A DNA stretch of 64,000 bases, from positions 33,634,514 through 33,698,513 of the forward strand of contig CM060177.1 in the NCBI GenBank assembly GCA_030549775.1, read 5' to 3'. How positions within the stretch are numbered: position 1 is the first letter of the stretch; the number at the start of each line of letters is the position of its first letter. A program made the translations under genes and the position numbers. Below the pieces are notes generated by a model. That model saw only the letters and a list, made by a program, of their open reading frames with translations, ran no database searches and had not been told where the DNA came from. Below, one piece after another: positions 1 through 13,169 of the stretch. Origin of the DNA: Tamarix chinensis. Taxonomy: Eukaryota; Streptophyta; Magnoliopsida; Caryophyllales; Tamaricaceae.

Positions 1-1384
1 CCAAATCCCACACTCACTCAATTAAATACTCATAGTAGCTCGCACAACCTTGCCTCCGATAGTTGCTTTGGCAGTCACAATAGCAGCTTGGTCTAGTCAA
101 AATCATATTCTCATGGCTCTCCCTCACCTATACTCTCCTCCTCGATAGTTTTTGATGATGACATATACACACACATAGTCTTATAGATTACAATAGAAAC
201 ATACCCAATTTTGGCCTCAACCTCAGTGGCTCAGCCAGATCCAATTGACTCAAGTCGAGCCATCCATTGTTTAGGTACTATACCAATTGGCCAATCCCTC
301 TCCTTCCCCCATGTGTGTTATTGACATTAATACATTATATACTGACTGCCATTTAAAGGAAGAATGTGTGTGACCTATGACATGTGTCTTTGTCTATGCT
401 GATTGCTTTAAGCCTGCAACTTTTGTCTCTACATGAGCAATTTGAGCAATTGAGCATGAGTGCATGAGTAGCATGACTACCTCATTTGGTCATGTCCTAT
501 GTGTGTGTGTGATGTGTGTCGGGCTAAATATTATGAATATTCAAATTCTCCTTATATGTTATAACTTAACTTGAAATCGTAGAATATTATTAAAATTGTT
601 ATGATCCTTATTATTGTCAATCTTAGCTATAATCTCTTCTACAATGTTACTACTACATGTACTAGTAGTACACGCAGGATGAATATTATGAGTCCCCAAC
701 TCATAAGTTATAAGTTGTCCTAATTCTTTATCACTGTCTTGTAGTAGTAGTGCCAAGTGCATATTGCAAAATATAGCTACATAAGGCAAGCTACAAGCAG
801 AATGTGAATTAGATTTGATTTAGAAAATAGTGGATTAGACAAAAACTAAGCAAAGTAGCATTTATAGTCAAGAAACAAAGACAATAAAGGGTATGGGTGG
901 GGATTAAATAATGGAAAAATGAATTGATAGAGTATGGTTAGATAAAGAAAAGCTAAGAGGAGAGAGAGGAGGGGATCTACTTAAATAAATATAGTTTATC
1001 TTTTTTACAATTAAACTAAGAAATATAGAGAATAAAAACGTATTGAATCATTGCAACCCTAAATAATTAATAGTAGTAGAGAGAAATTGTAAGGAAGAAG
1101 ATAATGCAATGTTCCAATATCTCATTATGATTCCTATTATATCACATTGGTATTTTATGCTAACTTAATATAATAACTAAGATAATGAAATCTTAGCAGA
1201 GGAATAAGCTAAGGGAAACTTATACTTCTAAGAGTGGAAAACATTAAAATACAAGAATTAAATCTTAACTTTGAAATACACAACTTAAGTAAGTAGCTAT
1301 AATTTGATTGAAGGGATTTAGGCATTAAAAGTTAAAATGTAGGTCGAGCTGTATTTGCATATTCAATTAGTAGGGGTTGTATCA
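1..1384 (-). mobile_element. Partial LTR (sense minus) of a Ty3/gypsy-like element
   Basis: Read on the minus strand, bases 1396 to 1385 form a purine-rich tract (AACGGGAGGAGTGT), followed by TGATACAACCCC ending at 1384. That is the usual junction of polypurine tract and 3' LTR start. Just upstream in sense, the reverse complement of 1397-1420 resembles the end of a gypsy integrase reading frame. The LTR would then run off the left edge of the window, so its other end cannot be seen. No reading frame of note lies within; a short ORF near 559-789 has no recognisable domain. The junction is inferred from one boundary only. Confidence 0.35.
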
Positions 1385-1639
1385 ACACTCCTCCCGTTAG
1401 CTGACCCTTATCCACAAAGGCATTAAAAAGAATTTAGATTTTATTTTAATTTTATTTTACATGGTTAAATTTGATAATATTTTATTCTTGAGGTTGCTTC
1501 AAATTGAATTTTTTTTATTCTAGTAGGTCATGAGAGATGAGCAAGAATCTAAGTGTGCTTCTTCAAAGTTTTTATGGTCTAAGGGCACTTGTGTTGGTTC
1601 ATTTTAGCTTGTTGCTTTACGTATGGATGATTTGGATGT

Positions 1640-3610
1640 AAACATGGAGGATGTTCAAAATTAGAATAATGAAGGGAACTTAATTGATAAAGGAGTAGAT
1701 TATGAACTTGATTATGCTATTTGTATGGAAAAAACTAGGAAGTATACCTTAGTGGTATGGGATTTCTTTGATAAAATTAAAGTTAAGGGTGTGATCGAGG
1801 CAAAATCCCATCATTGTGAAGCTGTTTTAACTTGTGCAACTAGTGGTGGAACCACATATCTTAAATAACACTTAGAGATAACTTGCCTTAGAAGAGATTT
1901 AACACTTGGTTCGAGGGGGTCAAGCAACAAAAATTGAGTATAAATACTCAATCCAACGCCTCGCAAGTTTGGATATAAAGTAGAATAATGATACGTCATT
2001 TGATTAAGAAATTTCAAGGAGAGAATCAATGAACATGGTGATGATGCATGAGTATCCATTGTAAATTGTTGACCATAATGGATTTAGGAGATTTATACAA
2101 AGCCTTAATTCTTCCTTCAAGATGATTTCAAGGATTACTTTGAAGAATGTTGTGATGAATTTGTTTTAAAGTGAGAGACACAATCTAAAGGATATGTTGG
2201 ATCATAATTAGATTCCATTTGCAATTGCCACTGACATATGGACTACATCCAACCAAAAAAAGGAATATATGGTCATGGAATCACACTTTATTGATGAAGA
2301 TTGGAATTTGTGAAGTAGAACTTTGAAGTAAGTAGTTAATTATTATCATTATATTTTATTTATTTTTAGCTTGATTAAGTGATACTTTGTGGAGATGATT
2401 GTTTCATTATTATTTTAAAGTTTTTTGTATGTCTCATGTCCACACACAAAAGGTATTATCTCAAAGGCTTTATTAGATTCTATGTCCTAATTTGTCCTTT
2501 AAAGAAATATATATTCTATGGTGGTTGATAATTGTAGTACTAATTATGCAATGATGGGAATTTTGTTGAGAAAATTTGAGAAATAGTCTCTTATACTTGG
2601 TGGAGCAATATTACCTATGAGTTATAGTGCTCACATTCTTAACTTGTTAGTTAATGATGGATTAAATGTGTTCAAGATGGAGATTGAAAATATTCGAGAT
2701 TGTGTCTCATTTTGGACTTTAACTCCTAAAAGGATTGAAAAGCTTGAGGATTTATGTCTATCTTTGAAGGTGAATAGTTCTAAAATGTTTTTAGTTTGTA
2801 GTGATGATTTGTAGTTGGCTAATGTTGTATGTGAGAAGTTATAACTTTTTCACAAGACTACCGTAGTTTTCTCTTGAACAAATTACCCTATCACAAATTT
2901 ATTTTTTCAAAAAGTATGCATGATTAGAATTTCTTTGAGAAGTTGGATGTAAAGTGATGTTTAGTTCATTTGTTCTAAAGCATCAAAGATTATTGAAAAG
3001 TTTGATAAATATTGGCATGAAATTGATTGGATTTTAGCTATTTCTAGTATCTTGGACCCTAGAAACAAAATGTATTGTGGTAAATATTATTTTAGGATAT
3101 TATATGATGGTGAGGCTCATAATGAATTAAATAGGTTTAGAAAAAGTTTTTATTCTCTCTTGTTTGAATATCATAATGAAGTTGTTGATTATTCTAGTGA
3201 GCTTGGTTGTTTTTTTAAAGCTCTATTGAGGAATTTTCTAAAGTGGGCATCACCTTAGACTTTTTTGATGATGAGGAGGATGTATTTGATTTAGTTAAGA
3301 AGACTAAAGTAATAAAATTAAGTGTGAGGTGTGAGTTAGATTGTTACTTGGAAAGTGATACATTGCCTGAAAGTGATCATTTTAATATCCTTAATTTTTT
3401 TAAGAAAGACCTCAAGTATCTAACTTTACAAAATATTGCTAGGGATATTCTTGTTATTGCCATTTTCACTGTCACTTCAGAAAGTGATTTTAGCAAGGGG
3501 GATGGATTGTAAGTCCCTATAATTCGAGACTCCATACAATAACTATAGAGGCATTGATGTGTTTGCAAAGTTGGATTGATGAAGAATTAAAGGTAAGTTT
3601 AATCTCTCTT
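1640..3610 (+). pseudogene. hAT transposase pseudogene (BED finger, RNase H-like core, C-terminal dimerisation domain)
   Basis: Pieces of a RICESLEEPER-type hAT transposase lie in order in changing frames. A BED-finger-like block is near 1725-1880 (VWDFFDKIKVKGV, then H and C residues). The catalytic-core start is near 2210-2330 (IATDIWTTSNQKKEYMVMES, with the first acidic residue in the TD pair). A VDNCSTN block is near 2523 and the AHILNLLVNDGL block at 2617-2814. An ILDPRNKMY block starts near 3046. The dimerisation domain lies at 3324-3510 (ILNFFKKDLKYLTL, then ARDILVIAIFTVTSESDFS). The family's protein is normally about 600-700 residues; here stops and frameshifts separate the blocks, so no active transposase can be made. 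Assignment to hAT is confident from the order of motifs; the limits are approximate. Confidence 0.75.
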
Positions 3611-4417
3611 TAGTCATAACTTATTACACATTTTATTTTATATGATATAATTTATTATTTATTTTTTTAATATTGTGTAAAGGTGCATTGGAGAGTCCAT
3701 ATACATGTGCTACAATGATAGAAGATTTGAACACTAAGGATGAATTAAAAGTAATTGACCTTTGTGATATTGTACATCATTATTTAATTTTTCTTTAATA
3801 TTATTATTATATAAAATTTCACCAAGTAAAATTAATATTTATAATCTTATAAACTTTTAGGATATTGACAATGGTGAAGAGGATAATTGATGCCATATTT
3901 TTAATGAATCAATTGCCAAGGTTATGCCCTACAGACTGCAACCCTACTATTGTGTTGATTCAACTTGATTTTCATTTTTTTCATTTGTATAATTGTATTT
4001 TTCCATTTTAATATTTTTATTTGTAAGCAATGACTTACTAGTTACTATCAATCTATCATTAACATTTTTATTGTTGTTTAAATTATCTCAAATGGATTTA
4101 CGTGGATGTTATAGCATAAGTGTATAACAAGTTGTTATGTTTAATTTTAGCTTTTTATTTTATGGGTTTAGCAAATTGATATGTTTAAATATTTTTTATA
4201 TTTAAATATGATATTTTTGTAAGTGTGTAATAGAGTTATTATTTATAGCATAAATTAATAGGTTTTTTAGTCATAAAATTAGTGGACCCACTAAGAACCT
4301 GTTAAGGTCCCGATTACCTAATAGACCTGATGGGTCAGGGTCTAAAATTTTGAGACCTACCGAATCTAGATCTCCTAAAATAAATGGGTCTAGGTCTTAT
4401 TGGACCCAACCCAGACC

Positions 4418-4436
4418 AGACCCATTGCCATCCCTA
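4418..4436 (+). repeat. Right terminal inverted repeat of the hAT element
   Basis: AGACCCATTGCCATCCCTA matches the form of many plant hAT ends (reverse complement TAGGGATGGCAATGGG). It closes a block of GGGTC/GACCC-rich subterminal sequence from about 4290. No partner repeat was found on the left. Confidence 0.5.
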
Positions 4437-6249
4437 TAAATGATTAGTCTACCAGTTTTCCTAACTCATCAACTTGTTGTTTTGTGTGTAGAATGATTTT
4501 TGCCCCTACTTAAACACATCAACTTTTTTCTATGAACAGTTGATTGGTTTAAAAGAATGGTTAAATTTTTTCAATTTGAGTTAAATTTTCTTAAGCTTGG
4601 TTGAAAAAGACCTAAGGAATTATTGATTTGTTCTATCTTTGTTTGCCTAGTTTTTTTTAATGATTTTATTAGCAAAATTATATTTTAACTTTTCCTTTAA
4701 ATTATAATATTTTAATCAAGATTTGACCTATTCTTGGCATGAATAAATAGGAATCAAATGATATTATTATGGTACCTTATATGGTTGAGTTATGTGTTAC
4801 CTTCAACTACCTAATTAGTGTTTTATATGCCTTAAGTTGTGTTTGTTTTTATCACAAAGGAACACCTAATTACTTAATAATGGAGTTCATTGTGATTTGT
4901 GATATCACTTGGCTATTATTAATAATGGAACTAAGATTTAGTTCAAGAATTGTTTTTCTACTATTATGGTAGCTAACCGAGAGTTAGTGGGTGTTTTACC
5001 TTGTGATTTTATCTATTAACTTAGTACTTACTTTACTTCTCTACGAGGGTCGAATAGATAGGGAGTATGCACATATGTTTTAGTTATAGAATAATATTCT
5101 GACATACTTCCATGGCATCGATATCCAGTAAAGGTTGGTGAGGTATCCTAGTACAAGTCTCCTAGCACTTTGTATATCCATCGCTTACATAGGCGTAATA
5201 TCAAAATTTGTGTATCCCTCATTGCTTATTCACTCAAAATGTTGTGGGTGAGGTATTATAGTAAAATCCCCCTCAATATACTCTAGCAACTTATGGTGGG
5301 TGATGTATCATAATTGTGTTAGCTCTCTCCATAGTCACAGTCAATTGTTTGTTAGTGTAATATCTCAAGAGGAAAGTGCTTTCAATGTATTCAAACCCCT
5401 TGTGGTTGGTATGGTATCTCATTGTGTGTGAATGTTGTCGGGTCTTTTGTTGATACTGGAGAACTAAGTATGGTCAGACTCATTAACTTAATAACTTTAT
5501 AGTATGTGGTCACTAAAGTAGGATTATTAATATATATTATGTTATGTGAATCTAATGTATTATCTTTAATATTATGCTTTAATGATTTTATGTGATCATA
5601 CCTTATTATAATACAAACATGATCTTAGAAGTTATATTCTTTATTTTTGTTTATTAGTATGGTACTATATGACCTTAATGTGTAGTATGAGCCTTACCTG
5701 ATTTTAGGAATTTTGTTTTGTTAGTACTTTACTATACTAATACTTCATGTGTGTGGTCACTATGATGATACCATTTTTGTTCAAATGACTAAAGGATTAT
5801 TTGTTAGGTTAGGAATCTTAGCTTGAGTATGCTGATGATGATGTCATGGGCCAATAGTGACTTACAACTTAAGGATTGAGATTTATATTTCCATTTAGTT
5901 AAGAGTTAAACTAACTCGCTTAGATGTAATTTACATAGTGTGATGGAATATTTTATTTTTTCAGTTATTTAAACTCTTGGCTTTGGTTCTTGCATTTAGA
6001 TTTCCTAACCATTGTTATTATTTAATAATTCTCATCTATAACAATTTGTTTTTACATTGCATCTAATATATGTTAAATGATGATCACACTTCTGCCATAA
6101 TTTATATGGCAGTAACATCCCTCGATTTTATATTTTATAAATGCTTTTGTGCTATAATAAAATCAATATATTCTAGATAAGAACATAGGGGGCGTTATAG
6201 TTAGCTCTATGTTATGAAATTCATGGTTTCCTATTTAGTATTACTCTGT
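4437..6249. other. Decayed intergenic sequence, no gene recognised
   Basis: AT-rich sequence with no convincing reading frame. From about 5120 to 5420 there are loose repeats of a GGTGAGGTATC-like word spaced roughly 100 bases apart. Near 6108 a TAACATCCCTCGATTTTAT block resembles a decayed long-LTR terminus. These hints suggest old LTR debris, but I could not fix element limits. Confidence 0.3.
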
Positions 6250-6870
6250 CCCCGAAAATCACACCAAAAACTTTTTGTGAGGTAAGGTTAATAATGGGTG
6301 ATAGGATAATGAAATAAATGTATCAAAACACAATGCACAGGTATACACAATCAAAAAATAGTAATTGATTACTGAGTGAGTATTGTTCCCACTAGTACTT
6401 GATTAAACGGTCACCACATAAGATTCAAGAAAATTGAGAAGTGAATGAAGTAAAATTATACTTTGAAGTATTTTAGGAAGTCAAAAATACATAGCAACAA
6501 GATTGGATATTAAGAGCACTTAAAACACTAGCACAAGTTGTAAAGGATAATATTAGAGGATAGAGTTGTTTTAAGGAAGACGGCTTATCACCAAGTGTAC
6601 ATAAGCTATATCTCAAGTTGAGTGCTATGAAGTATACTCTCAGTTTGTTTCATATTAGTGCATAGGCTATGTTAATGACATGCAGTAAATTATATAAGAT
6701 TATTAGCAAAGCCATATCACCTTTTGGTGCTAACCTTATCACCATTTGTCATCTTTTGTTCTGTTTTAGTATCTCTGTTAAGATAAAATTCAAGTAAATT
6801 CTCAACAAAATAAAATATCATATAAGTGTAGAAAGAACTCAAATTTCACAAAATTATAGTATAAGCATCA
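6250..6870 (-). mobile_element. Decayed Athila/Tat-like LTR end with mutated tRNA-Asp primer site
   Basis: Positions 6250-6267 read TCCCCGAAAATCACACCA, which matches the plant tRNA-Asp 3' end TCCCCGGCAACGGCGCCA at 12 of 18 positions, most differences being transitions. It is followed by CCAAAAACTTTTTGTGAGG, the form expected between primer site and LTR in this group. At 6379-6390 GTATTGTTCCCAC resembles the reverse complement of the U5 block GTGGGTTCGACTCC found in the intact Athila-like LTR near 57,700. The LTR would extend to the right and the lost coding part to the left. The right limit is a guess. Confidence 0.4.
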
Positions 6871-9800
6871 AGTTAATACACCCCTCAATAGAAAAACTTT
6901 ACCCACACAAAGATATAACATGCTAAATAAATGAAAATAACAAAAAGGAAAAGGGAAGGGAATGAGGGCATCAGATTATTAACTATCCCTATGTAACCTA
7001 ATTGCTTCTTCTCCATCTTCTTCTTCACTTGGTTTTAGCTCATAAGATTCCTCTATAGCTCTATAATTTTTGTTTCTCTCTCTCTCTCTTTGTGATTTTT
7101 GCTCTTTCACTAGTCGATCAATCCCCAATGGCTTATTTTCGGGTGAGATTTTATTGGTTGAAGGAGCTCTATATTTGGATGGGTATCAAATGGAGCTCCA
7201 AATTTTCTTGCACCCTCCATTGGTTCCCAGCATATACAACAAGATTAGAAGATTCTTTATTCCAGTTTTTAGCTAGGTCTTGATTGTTATGGTGATATAT
7301 GTCACTAATTCTTTTGAGACTACTTATCTTCCCTAGTAGGGTGTGTACTTTAGCTGAATCTATAAAGTTGTGGTATTTTTTCGAACAATCCCTGCAACAT
7401 ATCTTGAGATCAAGTTAATAATTTCAAATAATTATTTGAAGTGGCATAGGAATGCTGGCAATACATTTAAGTGATAGAACATTTTTCATTCTAATTAAGG
7501 ACAAATTTCAAGAAAGACATGAATAAGTCATAGGATGGGAAAAAATAAAAGAAAGAGTGTATGTGAATTTTAAAAGATGATAGAATCATATGAAAATGCA
7601 CAATCTTCTTGTCCTAAAACGTTTACAACTTTTCATGTATCATTACTATATATGCTGAAGAAACACTTAGGGAAGCTTTTATGTGGTTCTCATGATACTC
7701 TCTACATAATTTTTATATTCTAGATATGTGAGCTAGGAAAAAAACTGTGAAAAAATGAGTGGCATATATAAGCCTATGACATTCATTAATGCCAAAGGAG
7801 TTGTGCATGATTTCCCATGTCCGCTACACTTAGATAAAAAGAAATTTGTATGATCTTCTCGTTCACTAGAAATAGACTACTATATCAAGGTGCTAGTATA
7901 TAAACTTCTACATCCACTAAACTTGGACATAGTATGCCCTTCTCTGTTAGACATCCTAACCACCACCAACTATCATCAGCTAAGGATATATGACTTAAGG
8001 TATCCTAATATTTAAACTTTCACAACCTTCTTTGGGTAATTTTGACACACTATAGAATAGAGGAGTTATCTAACCATTAAATAACTAGTGGCCCTTGTTT
8101 TTTTTTTATGTGGATACAAAATGATAAGTCTGTAGATGTATTATGTATGCAAACACCAAGAGTATCAAAAATTTTATATTTCACATAAATCATGTGATAC
8201 AAGTAACACGCCTAAGTTTCCTAACTAAAAATTTATGTTTTATAAATACATTTATGAAAAAAAAATGTTCGAAATGTTACCACTACCTATAACATAAGAT
8301 ATGTGTCATGTGATAATGAGACATAAATAGATCACTCTCATGAGAAAAGAAAAAACATTACAAGTTTTTATGGTTAATCACAGCTAGTAATCGCTACAAA
8401 GACAAAATTATATGTAAATAACAATTAAAGAGTTTGATAAAACACAAAAACATCCAAAACAAGTACAAAGAACTATCTAGAGTAGACTACTTTCCAACAT
8501 GGTATGCACCTCCATATAAGGTATATCACTATATAAAACTAAAACATTGGTAATGAACTTGAAGATATCCACTTGCTATTCATCCAAAATTTGCCTCATT
8601 GAATTGAAGCCAATCAAACAATGACATGAGGATGGGTTGCTAAGTATATCAAACTACTTGCTGCATGTAAAGGCTCATGGAGCATATTCAATCATGGTAA
8701 AGTAAGCATGGAGTCAGACTAGAAAACAACCTATACATTAACATCTCATGTTTTCCTACTAACACCTTACAAAACTAGGATATAATATCGATTAGGATAT
8801 ACAATATGACATCACATAACAATCACATTACACATAGAGAATATAATGGTTTCCTAAGGTATCTGTATTATTCGATTTTGGTTATTAGATACCACTAATT
8901 ATGATCATGTAAACAAACCATTAATCTATTTGGGTAAAAATGCCATATCCTCAACCATGAACATATATCATGATAGGAACAAAGGGAAAACAAGCTCTAG
9001 GGACATAAAATTTTGTGCTAACATATAAAAGATAATTGGAAAGGTTAGCAAAGATATCATATATCCAATTAATGGTCACAAAACATGGCGTATATCCACC
9101 CACGTACTAACCCCTTAAGTGGTAACAACCATGAAGGAACATCAATCTAATACAGAAGTAATGATACTAGAACTAAATTAATTTCATACTAGAAGGAAAC
9201 AACTAATAATTCATAAGGGCATATTAGCTATACTAACCATTGACTAGGAGCTTTCGAGGGTTAGAGAAGTAAGGCTCATTTAATTTCTTTCACTTTGTTA
9301 TTTAGTGAATTATGAATGCAAAAAAATACAAAAATTAATTAGATACTTTATAGATCATAAAAGAATCATAACTTTTACTCAAAAGCCATTAAAGGTGAAT
9401 CGAGGTCATAGGAAGACTCAGAACATCAAAATAACTCAATCAAAAACATTTTGAAAATCATATGCATAAAAATAATATTCCCTAATGACGAAAATCATGA
9501 TTTCATTTTGAGAAGCTATAATGAAAAAACTGTTAACATTGAGTGAATATTCATGCGGAAACACTATTCTAGTGTAATGATTATTCACATTTATACACTA
9601 TTAATGTTAAGAGGTTATTCACATCAAAGTACGTTTAAAATTAAATCAGTGATTTCATAAAAAAATCAATACTCTCATCAACAGTACATTAATGCTTGAA
9701 TAGTTATTAAATATTAAAATGCAATTATCATCATATTATTAATACCATAAAATTTAAAAAAAACATTAAAAAAAAGTAAAAAAAGAATTAAATCCCACTT

Positions 9801-11192
9801 AAGTTCATTATCTTATAGTTACAAAAGAATATAAATATGCTCACAAAATTATTTCTAGATCACTTAAAAAAACCAAAGTGCACACAAACTTTAAGAAAAT
9901 TTAGTGAGGCAAAACTAACTCAAATTATGATAATTTATGCATGAAATTTGAGCTTAAAATGGTAAGAAATACCATGGGAATATAAAATAAAACAAAAATA
10001 TTTCTTATAACTAAATAAGAGCTTTAGCCGAATCTAGCATAAAAAAAAACAAAAATGCATTTTGTGCTTACTTAACAGAAGCCATATAATCATGCTAGCA
10101 TCAAATTTTTAGCATAAGTAACAAATAAAAAGGGAGGTAAGAAGATTTATTACAAATATATTTAGGTACTAAAGAGTTTTAGCCTAAACCTTTATCTTCA
10201 AAATATAATCCTAGATTACCAATATATGAAAAGGAAAATAGTATCAACGATTAAGATAAATGAAATGAAATTTAAACCAAAGAATTAAAAACATAAGAAT
10301 AGAACTTTAGTTAACCTTTAACGAACAATTTGAACCTTTAAATCATACATGTATTCCTAATTTACTTAAATTAAAGTAAAAAATATTATATTAAATATTA
10401 GGAGAAAAAATGAAGAAATGAATAAGCAAATGAAGGGAGGAAATTTGGGAGGCATAAAGAGGGTTTAAGCTTTAGGTTAGAAGTTGGGAATGCATGTTCG
10501 AAGTGTAAGATCATTTTTTCTTAGAAAATTTAAAAATTAAGTTTAATAATTTTTTTTTAAAAAAAAAGAGGAAGGGCCTTTAATTTTCCATCTTACTAAC
10601 AACCTAATTGGTATATCTTATTTAACATATGGTTAACAAAGTGAAGAAGAAGGTTTGAAGAATTTTTAACCCAAACTAGAAGTGTACTAGTTTGTTTTGT
10701 TAATCTTTTTACACTTAAAAAGAAAAATAGTTCCATGAATGATAAAAATTAGTAAATGAACATTTTTAATTATTTTTATCCAATGATATAAATTAAAAGT
10801 TACCCTAAAGAATTTTATATTTTATATAAATAAAAAGGCTATTTTTAGGGTAATGATGTGATATAAGGCATAAGGGGGCTATGAATAATATCTTTTTGTC
10901 AATAAATTTGGTTGAAAGTTTGAAAAGGTAATGATATTTAAAAAAAGTGAGGATTTGAAATATCTACATGAAGTAAGAGCGTCTAAAGATTTCAATGACC
11001 AAAACATGGATTCAATGGGATAATTGGGATAAAATAGTGCGAGAAGGTAATGAAACCATATAGAAAAACTTTTAAAGAATAAAATTTAAATTTAATTCAA
11101 TAAAAAATGTACCATAAATAAATAAATAAAAATAATCCAAATAACTCTAATCCTAAATTACTTAAAAAATTTGTAAAAGATGTAGTATTAAA
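6870..11192 (-). mobile_element. Decayed 3' LTR of an ancient chromovirus (sense minus)
   Basis: On the minus strand this follows the purine tract at 11,209-11,194 that ends the old pol remnant, so it occupies the 3' LTR position. It shares diverged but collinear sequence with 30.9-34.4 kb: for example ATAAACTTCTACATCCACTA near 7,899 matches ATAAACTCTAATATCCAGCT near 31,948, and both have a GA-rich block (about 10,410 and 33,750). The left end near 6,870 (TTAATACACCCC) is tentative. There is no coding capacity; the short ORFs near 7,070-7,283 lie in a CT-repeat context and have no domain. Confidence 0.45.
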
Positions 11193-11193
11193 A

Positions 11194-11209
11194 CACTACC
11201 CCTTTAAAA
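11194..11209 (-). promoter_or_regulatory. Polypurine tract before the decayed 3' LTR
   Basis: The plus strand reads CACTACCCCTTTAAAA, so the minus strand reads TTTTAAAGGGGTAGTG. It is nearly identical to the tract beside the young LTR at 46,505-46,521 (TCACTACCCCCTTAAAA), linking the old chromovirus to the young long-LTR family. In LTR elements this tract primes plus-strand DNA synthesis. Confidence 0.55.
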
Positions 11210-11865
11210 AAACTTCATCCTTCATGTTCAAAATGAAACAAATATTTTATGCATAATGGAATCAAGATAACTAATGGGGCTTCACACCCTTTTAAGAATG
11301 AAAGATGTAACACACCTACTTAAATAATTGAGGATACCCATTTCTCAGTCTCTATCTCCCAAGAGGTGTTTTAAGCTCTAAAAAACATCAACTAAGAGTT
11401 TACAAATGGAATGATCTTCTCATGCCTCTCATGTGTCTTGGTATTAAGGATTATTTTTAAACGATCCTCATTTTGTCAATGCATAGTTAAGCTAAATCTC
11501 CTTAGGCCAAATGATTTTTGAGGGATCTATAATATATTTATCAAGCTTTATTTGTGAAAGACATTTACAAACATAAAAGTTCAATAGGTAAAGAAAAGTA
11601 GATACCCAACCTTATCTACTCCTTCTAATATCAAGTATTGCCAAATGTACCTTATACCGAGTTTACCCTTCTTATCAAACCTTATAACACACCAGGTAGT
11701 AGGACATTAATATGTACTTTTTAAACTACCCTATAACTTTTAGTCCTCCTCCAAAAATTAGTATAACTCTTCAATTATTCCTTGGTGATCATCATTCATT
11801 ATTGAATAATCCTGAGAGGTGTCCTCAATGGTATTTAGTTCCAACCATAATGGTCTCATTAATAT

Positions 11866-11956
11866 CACTACAACAAAGTGGATTATAGCATCCTTTATAA
11901 TAAAATGCCTATAAAGGTTCCATACTAATGCATTTGTGATGATTTTGGTTGTAGTA
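11866..11956. mobile_element. Possible short CACTA-like miniature element
   Basis: About 91 bp begins with CACTACAACAAAGTGG and ends with TTTTGGTTGTAGTA, giving imperfect terminal inverted repeats of about 13 bp of the CACTA type. It interrupts the chromovirus pol remnant. The 3-bp flanks (TAT and AAA) do not match, so a target duplication is not shown. Confidence 0.4.
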
Positions 11957-12865
11957 AAACTTAATCAAATGAAGAATATTCTCCTAATTACCCTCAAACT
12001 CCAACATACATTTTTTAAGCAAATCTTTAATCGTTTGAATAATTCTTTTTGTTTAACCACCAATAGTAAGATAAAAGCATAGACTCATATTCAATTATGA
12101 CCCAAATATGGCCTACAACTTCTACGATAAGCATGATGCAAATAAAAAATCTTTATGATACACAATATCTTAGGGTAATCCATGTAGTTTTATTACATAC
12201 TTTATATAAGCATTAGGTGACTAGTATATAGTCTAAGTCACCTCAATGGAATGAACACTATCAACTTAGCCAACTAATGAATAATTACATAGATTTAATT
12301 AGAGGCACTTTGAATCTTTGGGAACCAACTAAAAAAATACAAGGAAACATTATCCCACTTCAACTTAGGAATCTCAATGGATTATACTAACCTTACTACT
12401 TTCTTTTTCTTGATCTTAATCTTCTAAAAGGTCATATATCTAGCCACAAATTTTATAATCACTTTCTTTATATGGGGTTAAATGTACTTATATTGCAAGA
12501 GTTTGTACAACTTATCACCTCTAGGATGGAGAGAATAAGGCATATAATGAAAATTCTCCACAATATTTATCTTCAGCTCCACATAACTCTACAAAATACA
12601 CTACCGACCATAGTATTTGATGATGCCATTATCATGAATTTGGAAGCCTAAAGCTTTATCTTCTACTAAACTCTATCTAACAAACTAAATCTTAGTATCC
12701 CTACGCTTACTAGGTAAGGTGTAATGAAAATATTTGGGTAAAATAATAAGAGCAGATGTCCTTAAGCTAACCAAACTAATTAATTACAGCACACATCTAT
12801 TGAAGCTCCTACCATATATGATTAAAAATAATCATTAAATGGATAGTATACCAAGATTCTTAGGT

Positions 12866-12870
12866 GAGAG
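12866..12870. repeat. Target site duplication GAGAG (left copy)
   Basis: GAGAG directly precedes the LTR start (AGAAATGCCCC, mutated from TGAAATGCCCC) and recurs at 22,396-22,400 directly after the LTR end (GGGGTGTTATA). Five base pairs is the normal length for Ty3/gypsy insertions. Confidence 0.8.
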
Positions 12871-13169
12871 AGAAATGCCCCAAAAATCCTAATTTTAAGA
12901 ATTATAGCTAATTAAGGATTTATTATAAAAATTAATTAAATAAATTATTTTTATTAAAATAAAAAGGATTTAATTAGAGATAATTAAGAGGAAAATAATA
13001 AATATTTTAATTAGAAAAAATTAGGTTATTTTGTTAATTAAAATAGAATTTTGGAAAAATATTTCAAAAGGCCTAATGTAGCCTACAAAGTGAGTTTAAT
13101 ATTTTTTATTTAAATATTATTATTTTTAAATATCCTAAATACCTAAATTATATTAATTATCCCAACCCA

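Larger units (their letters stand above)
1430..4436 (+). mobile_element. Decayed hAT-superfamily DNA transposon
   Basis: The stretch holds a broken hAT transposase (separate entry) and ends with a sequence typical of plant hAT termini, rich in GGGTC/GACCC words and closing in ATTGCCATCCCTA at 4436. The left boundary is not seen; I found no matching TAGGGATGGCAAT copy upstream, so the left terminal repeat is lost or too diverged. The left limit given is approximate, set by the LTR junction at 1384-1420 and the first transposase-like codons. Confidence 0.6.
11210..12870 (-). pseudogene. Chromovirus pol remnant: integrase core and chromodomain
   Basis: Minus-strand translation of about 12,385-12,315 gives IEIPKLKWDNVSLYFFSWFP, matching the start of the Ty3/gypsy integrase core (usual form EIPEWKWE.I.MDF..GLP). 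Further on, about 12,300-12,070, come FIPLR and NYMDYPKIL blocks, matching HFIPLR.TY and RLHGIP.TI. Near 11,425-11,330 HEKIIPFVNS and then NTSWEIETEKW match the integrase-tail chromodomain (usual IPLVKVLW..., ATWE.E.EM), which places it in the chromoviruses. Many stops and frameshifts break it. It is cut on the right by the GAGAG-flanked LTR insertion; its gag half lies beyond that insertion at 23.3-24.1 kb. Reverse transcriptase and RNase H were not found. Confidence 0.65.

Noticed and set aside
7070..7283. Overlapping 63- and 68-codon plus-strand frames
   Set aside because: They start in a TC dinucleotide run, overlap in different frames and show no domain; the region is decayed LTR.
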